Source: Levilactobacillus acidifarinae DSM 19394 = JCM 15949
Lineage (GTDB): Bacteria > Bacillota > Bacilli > Lactobacillales > Lactobacillaceae
NCBI RefSeq assembly: GCF_001434835.1
Contig: NZ_AZDV01000028.1
Coordinates: forward strand, 23,695 to 87,694
DNA: 64,000 nucleotides
Direction: 5' to 3'
Shown: positions 17,160 through 27,103 of the stretch, piece by piece
Numbering within the stretch: the stretch's first letter is position 1
How the letters are laid out: each line of letters begins with the position of its first letter
The notes under the pieces: model-generated
Told to the model about the DNA's origin: nothing
The model's input: the letters and a program-made list of their open reading frames with translations, nothing else
Database searches by the model: none
Program-made: the position numbers and the translations under genes

Positions 17160-17444
17160 CTACTCCCCCGTTTCCTTAGTGGGCGTCGAAGACTGCGCTG
17201 CCGACGTACTTGTTTCTGCCTGGTCCGCGGTGGCCGCCATCTTCAACTGATCCGAAATCGCGTTGAACGCCATTAACACGGCGGCGTCTTCCTTACTGAT
17301 ATCTGGGGAGACTTGTTTTAATTGTTTAAATTGTTCGTTTAATAGGGTCGTTACGGCACGCATGTGATCATCGGTCGCTTGGCCGACAATCGTGTACGGT
17401 TTACCCGCAATGACCGCCTTGAAGCGGTGAGTTTGTTCCGTCAT
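17160..17444 (-). CDS. zapA: Cell division protein ZapA
   Basis: 94 residues. 'FKAVIAGKPYTIVGQATDDHMRAVTTLLNEQ' is the ZapA globular head; the following helix 'AAVLMAFNAISDQLKMAA' forms the dimerising coiled coil, and a Thr/Ser/Gln tail ends the protein. ZapA cross-links FtsZ filaments at the division ring. ATG at 17444 follows GGGGGAA. First gene of the zapA-cvpA-mutS2 unit. Confidence 0.9.
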   Translation of the reverse strand: MTEQTHRFKAVIAGKPYTIVGQATDDHMRAVTTLLNEQFKQLKQVSPDISKEDAAVLMAFNAISDQLKMAATADQAETSTSAAQSSTPTKETGE

Positions 17445-17536
17445 CTCATGATTCCCCCTAATTTCCATAACGTCTTATTTTACCATTAATCCAGGGTCCG
17501 GCCTAGTTATAGACCCACTTGAAAATCAGGGCAAAC

Positions 17537-17559
17537 AAAAAGGGCGGAAATCCGCCCCT
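17537..17559 (-). terminator. Terminator of the ireB-ruvX-yrzB operon
   Basis: Minus strand: GGGCGGA-TT-TCCGCCC followed by TTTTTG. Confidence 0.8.
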
Positions 17560-17568
17560 GGTGTTTGC

Positions 17569-17883
17569 TTACTTTTGTTCCTTACCCGCGTTAGGATCAA
17601 CGGTGCCGTCTGCTAAGAACGTGTTCAAAACAGATTCAACCATGTCCCATTCTTCGTCGGATTCGATCAATTGCAGATCGCCGCCGGAAGGATTGGCCGG
17701 GTCATCGTCTGCTGGTAAGGCGTAGGCCTGAATGTCGACTTCTTCGTCGTCACTCTTGCCAGCAGGGTAAATCAAAATGTAAGACTTACCAAAGTCGTCG
17801 GATTCAAACGTAAATAAGACATCGTACAACTCTTCGTTGCCGTTTTCATCAACTAATGTAATTTGTTCTTGGTCTTCGTTCAT
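17569..17883 (-). CDS. DUF1292 protein, YrzB family
   Basis: 104 residues, acidic. 'ITLVDENGNEELYDVLFTFESDDFGKSYILIYP' is the typical DUF1292 core. Function unknown; it is widely conserved behind ruvX and ireB, as here. ATG at 17883; the stop codon of ruvX lies at 17892, so the two are nearly contiguous. Confidence 0.88.
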   Translation of the reverse strand: MNEDQEQITLVDENGNEELYDVLFTFESDDFGKSYILIYPAGKSDDEEVDIQAYALPADDDPANPSGGDLQLIESDEEWDMVESVLNTFLADGTVDPNAGKEQK

Positions 17884-17891
17884 GGGAAACC

Positions 17892-18329
17892 TCACTTTTC
17901 TCGGGTTAACTTGCCTTTACGATCCAAATAGTTCTGCAAGATCAACCCAGCTGCTAATTTATCAATGACGCGCTTGCGTTTCCGCCGTGACGTGTCAGCT
18001 TGTTCCACTAACATACGCTCTGCTTCAACCGTTGTCAACCGCTCATCTTCGAAGTCAACCGGTAAATGAAACCGATCCGTTAACATTTGACCGTAACGTT
18101 GCGACGCCGCGACCCGGGGCCCTAAAGTATTATTCATATTCTTGGGTAACCCCACCACAAAGCCTTCAACATCATGGGTCTTCACTAATTCAGCGACCCG
18201 ATCCAAGCCAAACACTTCATCTTCTTCGTTAATCGGAATGATCTCGATCCCCTGGGCCGTCCAGCCCAACGCATCACTAATTGCGATCCCGACAGTGCGA
18301 GACCCGACATCTAATCCCATTAACTTCAT
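17892..18329 (-). CDS. ruvX: Holliday junction resolvase-like RNase H-fold protein (YqgF/RuvX)
   Basis: 145 residues. '[18 protein letters not shown]' carries the first catalytic Asp of the RNase H fold, '[15 protein letters not shown]' is the family signature, and '[10 protein letters not shown]' carries further acidic residues. Homologues process 16S rRNA ends or resolve junctions. The ATG overlaps the ireB stop codon in an ATGA, showing translational coupling. Confidence 0.93.
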   Translation of the reverse strand: MKLMGLDVGSRTVGIAISDALGWTAQGIEIIPINEEDEVFGLDRVAELVKTHDVEGFVVGLPKNMNNTLGPRVAASQRYGQMLTDRFHLPVDFEDERLTTVEAERMLVEQADTSRRKRKRVIDKLAAGLILQNYLDRKGKLTREK

Positions 18330-18598
18330 GAAGGCTTCACCGGTCCATTCTGATTAAGATAGAAACGCACGAGTTCTTCAATAATCTCGTCACGTTCGTG
18401 TTTGCGAATTAAATTCCGCGCATCATTGATTCGCGGGATGTACGCAGGATCGCCCGATAGTAGGTACCCGACAATCTGATTAATTGGGTTATATCCCTTT
18501 TCTTCCAGTGCCTGATAAACCGTCACCAGCGTATCGTGGACATCCTTTGGTTGGTTAGCGCCAAAGTCAAAATACATCGTTTTGTCTAATGAACTCAC
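18326..18598 (-). CDS. ireB: IreB family regulatory phosphoprotein
   Basis: 90 residues, matching the family (UPF0297, about 88). '[22 protein letters not shown]' and '[12 protein letters not shown]' are diagnostic. The start is GTG at 18598 ('[12 protein letters not shown]'), with GGGGGTG upstream; the longer open frame is non-coding. In Enterococcus faecalis, IreB is phosphorylated on Thr4 and Thr7 by the PASTA kinase IreK and acts against cephalosporin resistance. Here Thr7 is kept while position 4 is Leu, so at most one of the two sites is conserved. Confidence 0.92.
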   Translation of the reverse strand: MSSLDKTMYFDFGANQPKDVHDTLVTVYQALEEKGYNPINQIVGYLLSGDPAYIPRINDARNLIRKHERDEIIEELVRFYLNQNGPVKPS

Positions 18599-18633
18599 TA
18601 TATAACACCCCCGCACTTCCTCACTTAGTGTCA

Positions 18634-18662
18634 ATTTTACTCGATTGCCTAGCAAACTACAA
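18634..18662 (-). promoter_or_regulatory. Putative promoter of the ireB operon
   Basis: Minus-strand TTGTAG (18657-18662) and TAAAAT (18634-18639) with 17-base spacing. Confidence 0.45.
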
Positions 18663-18841
18663 CGACCGACCCCCAATGTAATCTTTTCGTAATACAAGTT
18701 ACGGCTTAAACCAGAGTCGTTCGGATACAGTAGTTTCCCGTTTGGAGAGTTTACTATACCACTAATAGACCAATAACCCAACTATTTAGTTTCCCATAGG
18801 CTTCGCTTGCTTAAACCGTCCCAGACCAATTGTTTCAATCT

Positions 18842-18876
18842 AAAAGGCGCGACCCCTAATTCGGAGTCGCGCCTCG
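18842..18876 (-). terminator. Terminator of alaS
   Basis: Minus strand: GGCGCGAC / GTCGCGCC stem followed by TTTT. Confidence 0.8.
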
Positions 18877-18897
18877 ATTAAAAATTAAGCTAATGAC

Positions 18898-21537
18898 CTA
18901 GTCCTGTTCCTTCAGCCAAGCGCTCGCCGCACTCATTGCTTCTGGTAACCCGGCGGGGTTCTTCCCACCGGCTTGGGCCAAGTTTGGTCGGCCACCGCCG
19001 CCCCCGTTGATCTTCGGAGCAATGGCTTTAATCAAGTCACCGGCCTTAACCTGCTTTTGCTTGTCGGCACTAACGGCCACAATCAGGTTGGCTTTACCGT
19101 TAACTTCCGCCCCTAAGACCAGGACGTCGGATAACGCCTGATCACGCCAAGTATCGGCTAAGGCCCGCAGTTGATCCATCTTCGACACCTGAACGGTCCC
19201 GCTGATCAACGTGTAGTTGCCCGCCGTTTCGACGTTATCAAAGACGGCTCCGGCCTGTTGTCCGGCTAATTTGCCTTCCAGGGTGGCCTGCTTTTGTTGC
19301 AGGTCCTTGACCTGGGCTTGTAAGGCTTGGACCCGCGTCTCGATGTCGTTGGTCTGGGTGACCTTCAAGTCCGCGGCCACGGCGTCTAAGATGACGCTCC
19401 GGTCGTTCAAGTACTTGTAAGCAGCCGCAGAGGTCACGGCTTCGATCCGCCGAACCCCGGCGCCGACCCCGGATTCGGAGGTAATCTTGAACAGGCCAAT
19501 TTCGTTGGTGTTCTTGACGTGGTTCCCCCCACAGAATTCGGTGACGAAATCGCCCGCGCTCACGACCCGCACGGTCTTGCCGTACTTTTCGCTAAACAAC
19601 GCGATGGCCCCCATCTTCTTGGCACTTTCGATGTCGGTCACGACGGTCTTCACGGGGAGTTCCGCAAAGATTTCTCGGTTAACGATGGCTTCGGCCTTGT
19701 CCAGGTCAGCCGGGTCAACTTGCCCAAAGTGGGTGAAGTCAAACCGCAGGTAGTCGCCTTCCACCAGGGAACCGGCTTGTTGGGTGTGTTCGCCAAAGAC
19801 TTCGCGTAAGGCCTTGTCCAACAAGTGGGTCGCGGTATGGTTCTTTTCGACCTTACTGTGGAAGACTTGATCGACCTTCAAGTCGTAGGTGGTGCCCTTC
19901 TTCAACGGCGAAACCACGGCTAACGTGTGCAGGTTTTGGCCGTTGGGGGCGTGTTGCACGTCCTTGACGTGCGCCACCACGTGACCATCCAGGTCGTAAA
20001 TATCCCCGTGATCGGCCACTTGGCCCCCCATTTCGGCATAGAACGGCGTGGTGTCGAACATCGCTTCAACGGTCCCGGTCGTGGCTTCATCCGCTAATTG
20101 GTCGTTCACGACTAATTCGGTCAACTCGCTGTGCGTTTCCAGTTGGGTGTACCCCACGTAGTCGCTCGGCGTCTTGACGTTGATCAATAAGTCGTGTTGT
20201 AAGCCCATAGCCTTTTGTTTGCCCCGCGCGTTACGAGCCCGATCCTTTTGCTTTTGCATTTCGGCCTTGAACCCGTCCTGATCGACCGTAACCCCTTGGT
20301 CGATGGCGTATTCTTGCGTCAATTCAACCGGGAAGCCGTAGGTGTCGTACAGCTTGAAGGCGTCGGGACCCGCGATTTGCTTACCGCCGGTCTTTTTCAG
20401 GTCGGCGATGAGTCCGTTCAACAGGTCCAATCCGCCGGTCAAGGTTTCCCCAAACCGGTCTTCTTCGGAACGCACAATCTTGGCAATGTAGTCCTTTTGT
20501 TGTAGGACTTCTGGGTAGTAGGATTGCATGATCTCGCCCACGATTGGCACGAGTTGGTCCAAAAAGGCCCCCTGGATGCCCAACTTTTGGCCGTTGACGA
20601 CCGCCCGCCGGATCAACCGCCGGATAACGTAACCACGGCCTTCGTTACCTGGTAAGGCCCCGTCACCAATGGCAAAGGTAATGGCCCGCGCGTGGTCGGC
20701 AATCACCTTAAAGGAGATGTCGTCTTCCGCGTCGGCCCCGTACTTTTTACCGTCGCTTAAGGCTTGCGTCTTTTCGATCAACGGCAAGAACAGGTCGGTT
20801 TCAAAGTTGGTCTTAGCGTTTTGGAAAATGGAAACGACCCGTTCGAGGCCCATCCCCGTATCAATGTTCTTCCGGGGCAGTGGCTTGTAGCTACCGTCCG
20901 GTTCGTGGTTGAACTGGGAGAACACGATGTTCCAAACTTCGAGGTAACGTTCGTTTTCACCCCCCGGGTAGTTTTCGGGATCGTCGGCGGCCAAGTTGTT
21001 GAAGCTTTCGCCCCGGTCGTAGAAGATTTCAGAATCGGGACCCGAAGGACCTTCACCGATATCCCAGAAGTTGTCTTCCACCGGAATGATGTGGTCCGGG
21101 GCGACGCCGGCCTTTTCCCAGTACATCTTGGCATCGGCATCCTTAGGATAGACCGTCATGTACAGTTTTTCGGGATCCCAGCCAAACCAGTCGGGTGACG
21201 TTAACAGTTCCCAGGCCCAGGTGATGGCTTCCTTCTTGAAGTAGTCACCGACCGAGAAGTTCCCTAACATTTCGAATAACGTGTGGTGCCGCGCCGTGCG
21301 ACCCACGTTTTCGATATCGTTGGTCCGGATACTCTTTTGTGAACTGGTCAAACGTGGGTTTCCGGGCACCACTTGACCGCTAAAGTATTTCTTCATCGTG
21401 GCAACCCCGGAGTTGATCCACAGTAAGGACGGATCATCCTTCGGGACTAAGGATGCACTGGGTTCGATGGTGTGTCCCTTAGACTGGAAAAAGTCGAGGT
21501 ACATCTGCCGAATTTGACTACTACTGAGCTCTTTCAT
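18898..21537 (-). CDS. alaS: Alanyl-tRNA synthetase
   Basis: 879 residues, full length. The class II catalytic domain begins 'IRQMYLDFFQSKGHT' with 'HHTLFEMLGNFSVGDYF' and 'DTGMGLERV'. The editing domain carries 'HTATHLLDKAL' and 'EFCGGNH' (zinc/editing residues). The C-Ala domain ends in 'GGGGGRPNLAQAGG'. It charges tRNA-Ala and hydrolyses mischarged Ser/Gly. ATG at 21537 follows GGAGG. Controlled by a T-box leader at 21538-21770 with a GCU (Ala) specifier. Confidence 0.97.
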   Translation of the reverse strand: MKELSSSQIRQMYLDFFQSKGHTIEPSASLVPKDDPSLLWINSGVATMKKYFSGQVVPGNPRLTSSQKSIRTNDIENVGRTARHHTLFEMLGNFSVGDYFKKEAITWAWELLTSPDWFGWDPEKLYMTVYPKDADAKMYWEKAGVAPDHIIPVEDNFWDIGEGPSGPDSEIFYDRGESFNNLAADDPENYPGGENERYLEVWNIVFSQFNHEPDGSYKPLPRKNIDTGMGLERVVSIFQNAKTNFETDLFLPLIEKTQALSDGKKYGADAEDDISFKVIADHARAITFAIGDGALPGNEGRGYVIRRLIRRAVVNGQKLGIQGAFLDQLVPIVGEIMQSYYPEVLQQKDYIAKIVRSEEDRFGETLTGGLDLLNGLIADLKKTGGKQIAGPDAFKLYDTYGFPVELTQEYAIDQGVTVDQDGFKAEMQKQKDRARNARGKQKAMGLQHDLLINVKTPSDYVGYTQLETHSELTELVVNDQLADEATTGTVEAMFDTTPFYAEMGGQVADHGDIYDLDGHVVAHVKDVQHAPNGQNLHTLAVVSPLKKGTTYDLKVDQVFHSKVEKNHTATHLLDKALREVFGEHTQQAGSLVEGDYLRFDFTHFGQVDPADLDKAEAIVNREIFAELPVKTVVTDIESAKKMGAIALFSEKYGKTVRVVSAGDFVTEFCGGNHVKNTNEIGLFKITSESGVGAGVRRIEAVTSAAAYKYLNDRSVILDAVAADLKVTQTNDIETRVQALQAQVKDLQQKQATLEGKLAGQQAGAVFDNVETAGNYTLISGTVQVSKMDQLRALADTWRDQALSDVLVLGAEVNGKANLIVAVSADKQKQVKAGDLIKAIAPKINGGGGGRPNLAQAGGKNPAGLPEAMSAASAWLKEQD

Positions 21538-21770
21538 CTCTAAAAACCTCCAAAAAAAGATAAAAACACCGTTGCCCGTAAAGACGCCGAAGCGCGGTAC
21601 CACTTTACTTGCAACGATGTTTAGTCGTTAACCTCTTAAACTCATAACGCTGAGTCGCGATGTTGCCTGAGGGAGCACCGATGACCACGATTCGTTTTTC
21701 ACAGCGACCAAAACGTTTCTGAAAGTCGACGGTTATCGGCATATCCTCTAGTTATATTTAATTGTCCACT
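21538..21770 (-). ncRNA. T-box riboswitch leader of alaS
   Basis: The minus strand carries the T-box motif GTGGTACCGCG (21593-21603). The terminator stem (about 17 bp, 21567-21583 with 21603-21619) is followed by T-rich sequence. The candidate specifier GCT (21674-21676) sits in a small internal loop closed by CCGAT/ATCGG above and GAGG/CCTC below. This loop lacks the GAA-x-codon-A context of the other leaders here, so Stem I is unusual. Uncharged tRNA-Ala should stabilise the antiterminator. Confidence 0.88.
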
Positions 21771-21774
21771 TGAA

Positions 21775-21803
21775 ATTATAGGTGGCACGCTAACGGTTGT
21801 CAA
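21775..21803 (-). promoter_or_regulatory. alaS promoter
   Basis: Minus-strand TTGACA (21798-21803), 17-base spacer, TATAAT (21775-21780): full consensus. Confidence 0.9.
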
Positions 21804-21806
21804 TTC

Positions 21807-23165
21807 TTATTGATACCGATCTGAATTACGCTTACGCTGCTTGCGTTCCGCTCTAGCGGCCGCTCTGGCGGCAATCCGCTTATCCTGGTCCTTCTTGGCG
21901 TGGATGGCCTGCTTGATCTGGTGTTTGTAACCAGGCTTAATCTTCTTTTTCTTCTTCTTAACCATCCCGATCAGCGTTGGGTCCAGGTGTTGCGTGGACT
22001 TCCGACGCTTGGTCCGGCGGTTTCGGTCGTACGAATCGACGATTTCACCGTTACTAATCCGCTTAGGTTCAAAATGAATCCCCAGCGCTTCAATCTCGGA
22101 AACCAACTTCTCTTCGCCCGGTGAATACAGGGTAATGGCCGTGCCGGGCATCCCCTGCCGTCCCGTCCGGCCGACCCGGTGAATGAAGAATTCTAGGTCT
22201 TCGGGAATGTCGTCGTTGATGACGTGTGAGACCCCTTCGATATCGATCCCCCGCGCCGCCAAGTCGGTGGCCACGACGTATTGATACTGTAGGTTCTTCA
22301 CTTCACGCATGACCCGTTTCCGTTCTCGCGGCTTGATGCCCCCGTGAATCATGGCCACTTTCAGGCCCTGGTTCTTCAGGTAGTCGTGCAACTCTTCGAC
22401 CCGGGTCTTGGTGTTGGCAAAAATCAAGACCAGGTAGGGTTCGCCCATGGTGATCAGTTGGTAGATCAACCGGTTACGGTCCTGCCCCTTGGTCGAAATC
22501 AACCAGTTGTCGATGGTGTCACTGATGATGGCCGAAGCCGGGATCTCTTCAATCACGGGGTGGTTCAGGTACTTGCGTAAGAACGGGTTCAGCTTTTGCG
22601 GAATCGTTGCCGAAAAGACCATCATTTGCAGGTTCTTCGGCATTCGGCTGGCAATCTTATCGACCTGGTCTAAGAACCCGAGGTCTAAGGTCATGTCGGC
22701 TTCGTCCACCACGAATTGCCGCGCCGTGTGAACGTCTAAGGCGTCGGACTGGATCAGGTCCATGACCCGTCCGGGCGTCCCGATAACCAACTGTGGTTGG
22801 AAATTGTGCAACTTGTTTAATTGCCGTTGCTTGTCGGTGCCCCCAACGTAATTGCCGATGCGAATCTCAAACGGGGCCTCGGCGGCTAACTGTTCGGCCG
22901 CACTGTGAATCTGGTAGGCCAGTTCCCGGCTAGGCGTGGTGATGACGGCCTGCACCTGGTTATCACTGGTCAACTGGTTAAAGATCGGCAGTAAAAAGGT
23001 GTGGGTCTTTCCACTCCCCGTTTGGGATTGGCCAACGACGTCTTTGCCGGCGGTGATGATTGGAATCAACTTTTCTTGGACGGCCGTGGGTTGTTTGAAC
23101 CCAATCTTCTGTAATGCCGTCATTAAATATGGCTGCAAATGAAACTCGTTAAATGTTGCGGTCAT
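21807..23165 (-). CDS. cshB: DEAD-box ATP-dependent RNA helicase, CshB-like
   Basis: 452 residues. Q motif 'GFKQPTAVQEKLIP', Walker A 'GQSQTGSGKT' (45-54), 'TPSRELA', 'TPGRVMDL', 'VVDEADM', 'VFSATIP', and the helicase C motifs 'ATDLAARGIDIEGVSHVINDDIP' and 'HRVGRTGR' are all present. The C-terminal extension is short and Lys/Arg-rich (KKKKKK), which suits RNA binding. Length and context (between the DHH phosphoesterase and alaS) fit CshB, a cold-adaptation and RNA-degradation helicase. Its start overlaps the end of the upstream gene region, so the two are co-transcribed. Confidence 0.9.
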   Translation of the reverse strand: MTATFNEFHLQPYLMTALQKIGFKQPTAVQEKLIPIITAGKDVVGQSQTGSGKTHTFLLPIFNQLTSDNQVQAVITTPSRELAYQIHSAAEQLAAEAPFEIRIGNYVGGTDKQRQLNKLHNFQPQLVIGTPGRVMDLIQSDALDVHTARQFVVDEADMTLDLGFLDQVDKIASRMPKNLQMMVFSATIPQKLNPFLRKYLNHPVIEEIPASAIISDTIDNWLISTKGQDRNRLIYQLITMGEPYLVLIFANTKTRVEELHDYLKNQGLKVAMIHGGIKPRERKRVMREVKNLQYQYVVATDLAARGIDIEGVSHVINDDIPEDLEFFIHRVGRTGRQGMPGTAITLYSPGEEKLVSEIEALGIHFEPKRISNGEIVDSYDRNRRTKRRKSTQHLDPTLIGMVKKKKKKIKPGYKHQIKQAIHAKKDQDKRIAARAAARAERKQRKRNSDRYQ

Positions 23166-23166
23166 G

Positions 23167-24126
23167 CTATTCTCCTTTATCTTGCGCGACCAGGGCGTCC
23201 AACTCGTGGATCACCTGGTCAATTTCTGCTTGGTCGTGGGCGGTGGCCCCACTGGCGAGGGCGTGACCACCCCCACCATGATTCTTGGCGAGACCGTTGA
23301 TCGACGGCCCCTTCGACCGTAACCGAATGCGATAAGTGTGGTCCTTAGCCTCCACGAAGAAGGCCCAGGCCACGACCGTGGTGATCTTGCCGGGTAACGG
23401 CACTACCGCGGAGGTCGAGTCGGTCTCGCCCAGCTCGAACGGTTCGAGGTCGGCGTCGCTTAATTTCAGGTAAGCGGCCCCACTAGGTAAAATGTTCAGG
23501 TTCTGATACACGTAGGCCGACAACCGGGCCATGGCCGGGGAAACCTCGTCTTCGGCCTGGTTAACGTCGCTGGCCGAAAAACCGGTGGCCATCAATTGCC
23601 CCGCCACGGCCATGGTGTGCGCCGAGGTGGCCGGGTACATGAAGCGCCCCGTATCGCCGACGATGCCGGCGTAGAACAACCGCGCCGCTTCTTGCGGTAA
23701 CGTCAGTTCGTTGGCGTTAGCCGCGTAAAAGTCGTACAGCATTTCCGACGTGCTGGACGCCTGGTCTAAGACCCATTGCAGGTCCCCGAAGGCGTCATCG
23801 TTGGGATGGTGATCGATCTTAACGACGGCCTTTCCCGTGTGCCAGCGGTCATCGTCGACCCGCGGTTGGTTGGCCGTATCGACCACGATCACCAGCGCGT
23901 TTTCGTACTGGTCATCGGTCACGTCGGTGTCGGCCTGTCCTAACCAGTCAAAGCCAGCGTAATGCTTGCCGACCGCTAAGATGGTCTTATCAGGAAAACT
24001 GGCGCGTAAAATTTCACGAAGACCTAATTGGGCACCCACGGCATCTGGATCCGGATGCTGGTGCCGGTGAATGATAATGGTTTGATAGTGTTTAATTTCT
24101 TCTAAAATGGCGTTTTCAATAGCCAT
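23167..24126 (-). CDS. DHH/DHHA1 phosphoesterase, NrnA-type nanoRNase/pAp phosphatase
   Basis: 319 residues. 'IIIHRHQHPDPDAVGAQLGL' and 'VKIDHHPNDDAFG' give the DHH metal-binding motifs; 'NHGGGGHALASGA' is the DHHA1 signature near the C-terminus. Relatives (NrnA/YtqI) degrade short RNA oligonucleotides and pAp, and some act on pApA from c-di-AMP breakdown. ATG at 24126 is the start of the fold; the longer upstream frame has no ribosome site. One base separates it from the helicase gene. Confidence 0.88.
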   Translation of the reverse strand: MAIENAILEEIKHYQTIIIHRHQHPDPDAVGAQLGLREILRASFPDKTILAVGKHYAGFDWLGQADTDVTDDQYENALVIVVDTANQPRVDDDRWHTGKAVVKIDHHPNDDAFGDLQWVLDQASSTSEMLYDFYAANANELTLPQEAARLFYAGIVGDTGRFMYPATSAHTMAVAGQLMATGFSASDVNQAEDEVSPAMARLSAYVYQNLNILPSGAAYLKLSDADLEPFELGETDSTSAVVPLPGKITTVVAWAFFVEAKDHTYRIRLRSKGPSINGLAKNHGGGGHALASGATAHDQAEIDQVIHELDALVAQDKGE

Positions 24127-24221
24127 GCTGTTCACCCGTTCTTTCCGATTGGCGGGATAGCCCGCCGCAATACTGCGTTTCAGTATACAAGTTTTGGGGG
24201 GTAATTTCAAAGAAAGTCTGT

Positions 24222-25328
24222 CTAATCGCCCCATAAAGGGAGCCGTACGTTTTCAAAACTCTGCGCCGCCAGCCCGGTAATCGTGATCCCTAACAGGCGA
24301 ATCTGTTCATCGGCCGTGGCGACCTCGTGGTAGAGGCCTAACGCCAAATCGTAATAGTTCTCCGCTTCGTTAGCCAAAAAATCTTCTTGGGTGATGCGCT
24401 TAGTCACGGTGGTGAAATCACTAGTTCGTAATTTTAACACCAGCGTTTTACCGTGGCGCTGTTTCTGCGCGACGGTCTGTGCCACCATGGTCGCTAACCG
24501 CCGCAACTGGTTTTCCACCTCACCCACCGTGGTCAACGGCGGGCCATACGTGCGTTCCTTACCGATCGACTTTCGCTCCCGTTGATACTCGACGGGCCGT
24601 TCGTCGATGCCCCGGACCCGTTGATACAACACGTAGCCGAACTTGCCAAAGTCGTGAATCAATTCCAGTTGCGAACGTTGGTACAAGTCGGCGCCGGTTT
24701 GGATGCCCAGGTCGTGCATCTTGGGGACGGTCTTCTTGCCCACTCCCCGAAACCGTTCGATGGGCAGCGCCATCAGAAAGTCGTGCGCGTCTTCGGGCAA
24801 AATCACGCTAACGCCCACCGGCTTACGAAAGTCCGAAGCCTCCTTGGCCAGAAACTTGCTGTAAGAGATTCCCGTCGAACAAGTCAGGTGCGTCTGATCG
24901 TAGATTTCGGCCTGCAACTCGTGGGCCACCTGGACGGCCGAGCGTAAGTGATGCTTATTTTCGGTGACGTCCAGGTAGGCTTCATCAAAGGCCACCGGCT
25001 CGATTTTCTCGGTGTACTCGTGAAAAATCCGGTGGATCTGTGCGGAAACTTCGCGGTAGTGCGGAAAGTTCGGGGTTTGAAAGATCGCCTCGGGGCACAG
25101 CTTAAGCGCTTCGTTCGCACTCATGGCCGAGTGGACGCCGTGTTTGCGGGCCAGGTAGTTGGCGGTCGTGACCACCCCGCGTCCCCCCGTTTTCCGCGGG
25201 TCCTTAGCGATAATCAAGGGGTGCCGGCGAAATTCGGGATGGTCGCGCATCTCGATGGACGCGTAAAAGGCATCCATGTCGACGTGGATGATTTTCCGTT
25301 GTGTAAATTTAGCCGCCGGTTGTGGCAC
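24222..25328 (-). CDS. dinB: DNA polymerase IV (Y family)
   Basis: 368 residues from GTG with AAGGG upstream. Catalytic motifs '[14 protein letters not shown]' and '[13 protein letters not shown]' are intact, as are the helix-hairpin-helix '[15 protein letters not shown]' and the little-finger domain '[20 protein letters not shown]'. It is an error-prone translesion polymerase. The upstream region carries a LexA-type box at 25371-25382 within the promoter, so SOS induction is expected. Confidence 0.95.
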   Translation of the reverse strand: MPQPAAKFTQRKIIHVDMDAFYASIEMRDHPEFRRHPLIIAKDPRKTGGRGVVTTANYLARKHGVHSAMSANEALKLCPEAIFQTPNFPHYREVSAQIHRIFHEYTEKIEPVAFDEAYLDVTENKHHLRSAVQVAHELQAEIYDQTHLTCSTGISYSKFLAKEASDFRKPVGVSVILPEDAHDFLMALPIERFRGVGKKTVPKMHDLGIQTGADLYQRSQLELIHDFGKFGYVLYQRVRGIDERPVEYQRERKSIGKERTYGPPLTTVGEVENQLRRLATMVAQTVAQKQRHGKTLVLKLRTSDFTTVTKRITQEDFLANEAENYYDLALGLYHEVATADEQIRLLGITITGLAAQSFENVRLPLWGD

Positions 25329-25361
25329 GTCCCTTCGCCCCTTTCCTGATCATTTAGCTCC

Positions 25362-25382
25362 ATTATACCGGAACGTTTGTTC
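25362..25382 (-). promoter_or_regulatory. dinB promoter with LexA (SOS) box
   Basis: The box GAAC-GTTT-GTTC (25371-25382; CGAAC-N4-GTTC on the minus strand) lies just upstream of TATAAT (25362-25367). LexA bound here would cover the spacer between -35 and -10. Confidence 0.75.
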
Positions 25383-25403
25383 GTTTGCATCCCTTAACGC
25401 CGC

Positions 25404-25432
25404 AAAAAAACGACCCCTAAGTGGAGTCGTTG
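25404..25432 (-). terminator. Terminator of yajC
   Basis: Minus strand: AACGACTCC / GGGGTCGTT stem followed by TTTTTTT. Confidence 0.8.
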
Positions 25433-25443
25433 ATTTCACGAAC

Positions 25444-25872
25444 TTATTTAGTTTCGTTAGTCGTCGAGTCGTCGTCAGCCTTTGCTGAGTCGTCGGTTGA
25501 ATCGTCAGCGGCTTCTTCAGCCGTGTCCTTGGCGTCGTCCTTAGCGGCTTCTTCAGCGGCGGGAGCCGTGACGGCTTGTGGTGCTTGCGCCGTGACCTGG
25601 GCGATGGCCCGGAGGTCAAAGACCAAGTAAATCCCGTCACAGTCTAAAGTGACCGTCTTGTCGGCCTGGTTGATTTCATCAATCACACCGTGTAAGCGCC
25701 CGATGGTGATCACGTGATCGCCCTTCTTCAGGTCGCTCATCATGTCCCGGTGCTTCTTTTGTTGCTTTTGTTGTGGCCGTAACATCAAGAAATACATCAA
25801 CGCCAAGAAGACCACTAAAATGATCAACGTGGAGTATTGACTGGCCGCAGCAACTACCAGATTACTTAACAC
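25444..25872 (-). CDS. yajC: Preprotein translocase accessory subunit YajC
   Basis: 142 residues from GTG with AAGGAG. The single N-terminal helix 'LIILVVFLALMYFLMLRPQQKQQKKHRDMM' is the YajC signature, followed by 'LKKGDHVITIGRLHGVIDEI'. The acidic Ala/Asp/Ser/Glu C-terminal tail (about 45 residues) is longer than usual. It associates with SecDF. The position after tgt/queA is conserved across bacteria. Confidence 0.93.
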   Translation of the reverse strand: MLSNLVVAAASQYSTLIILVVFLALMYFLMLRPQQKQQKKHRDMMSDLKKGDHVITIGRLHGVIDEINQADKTVTLDCDGIYLVFDLRAIAQVTAQAPQAVTAPAAEEAAKDDAKDTAEEAADDSTDDSAKADDDSTTNETK

Positions 25873-25945
25873 ATTTGTTCACTCCTTCTGTAACTTACTC
25901 TAATGAACAACTTTACCAGACTCCGGGGAATCCGTCCAATTATTT

Positions 25946-27103
<1,158 letters not shown>

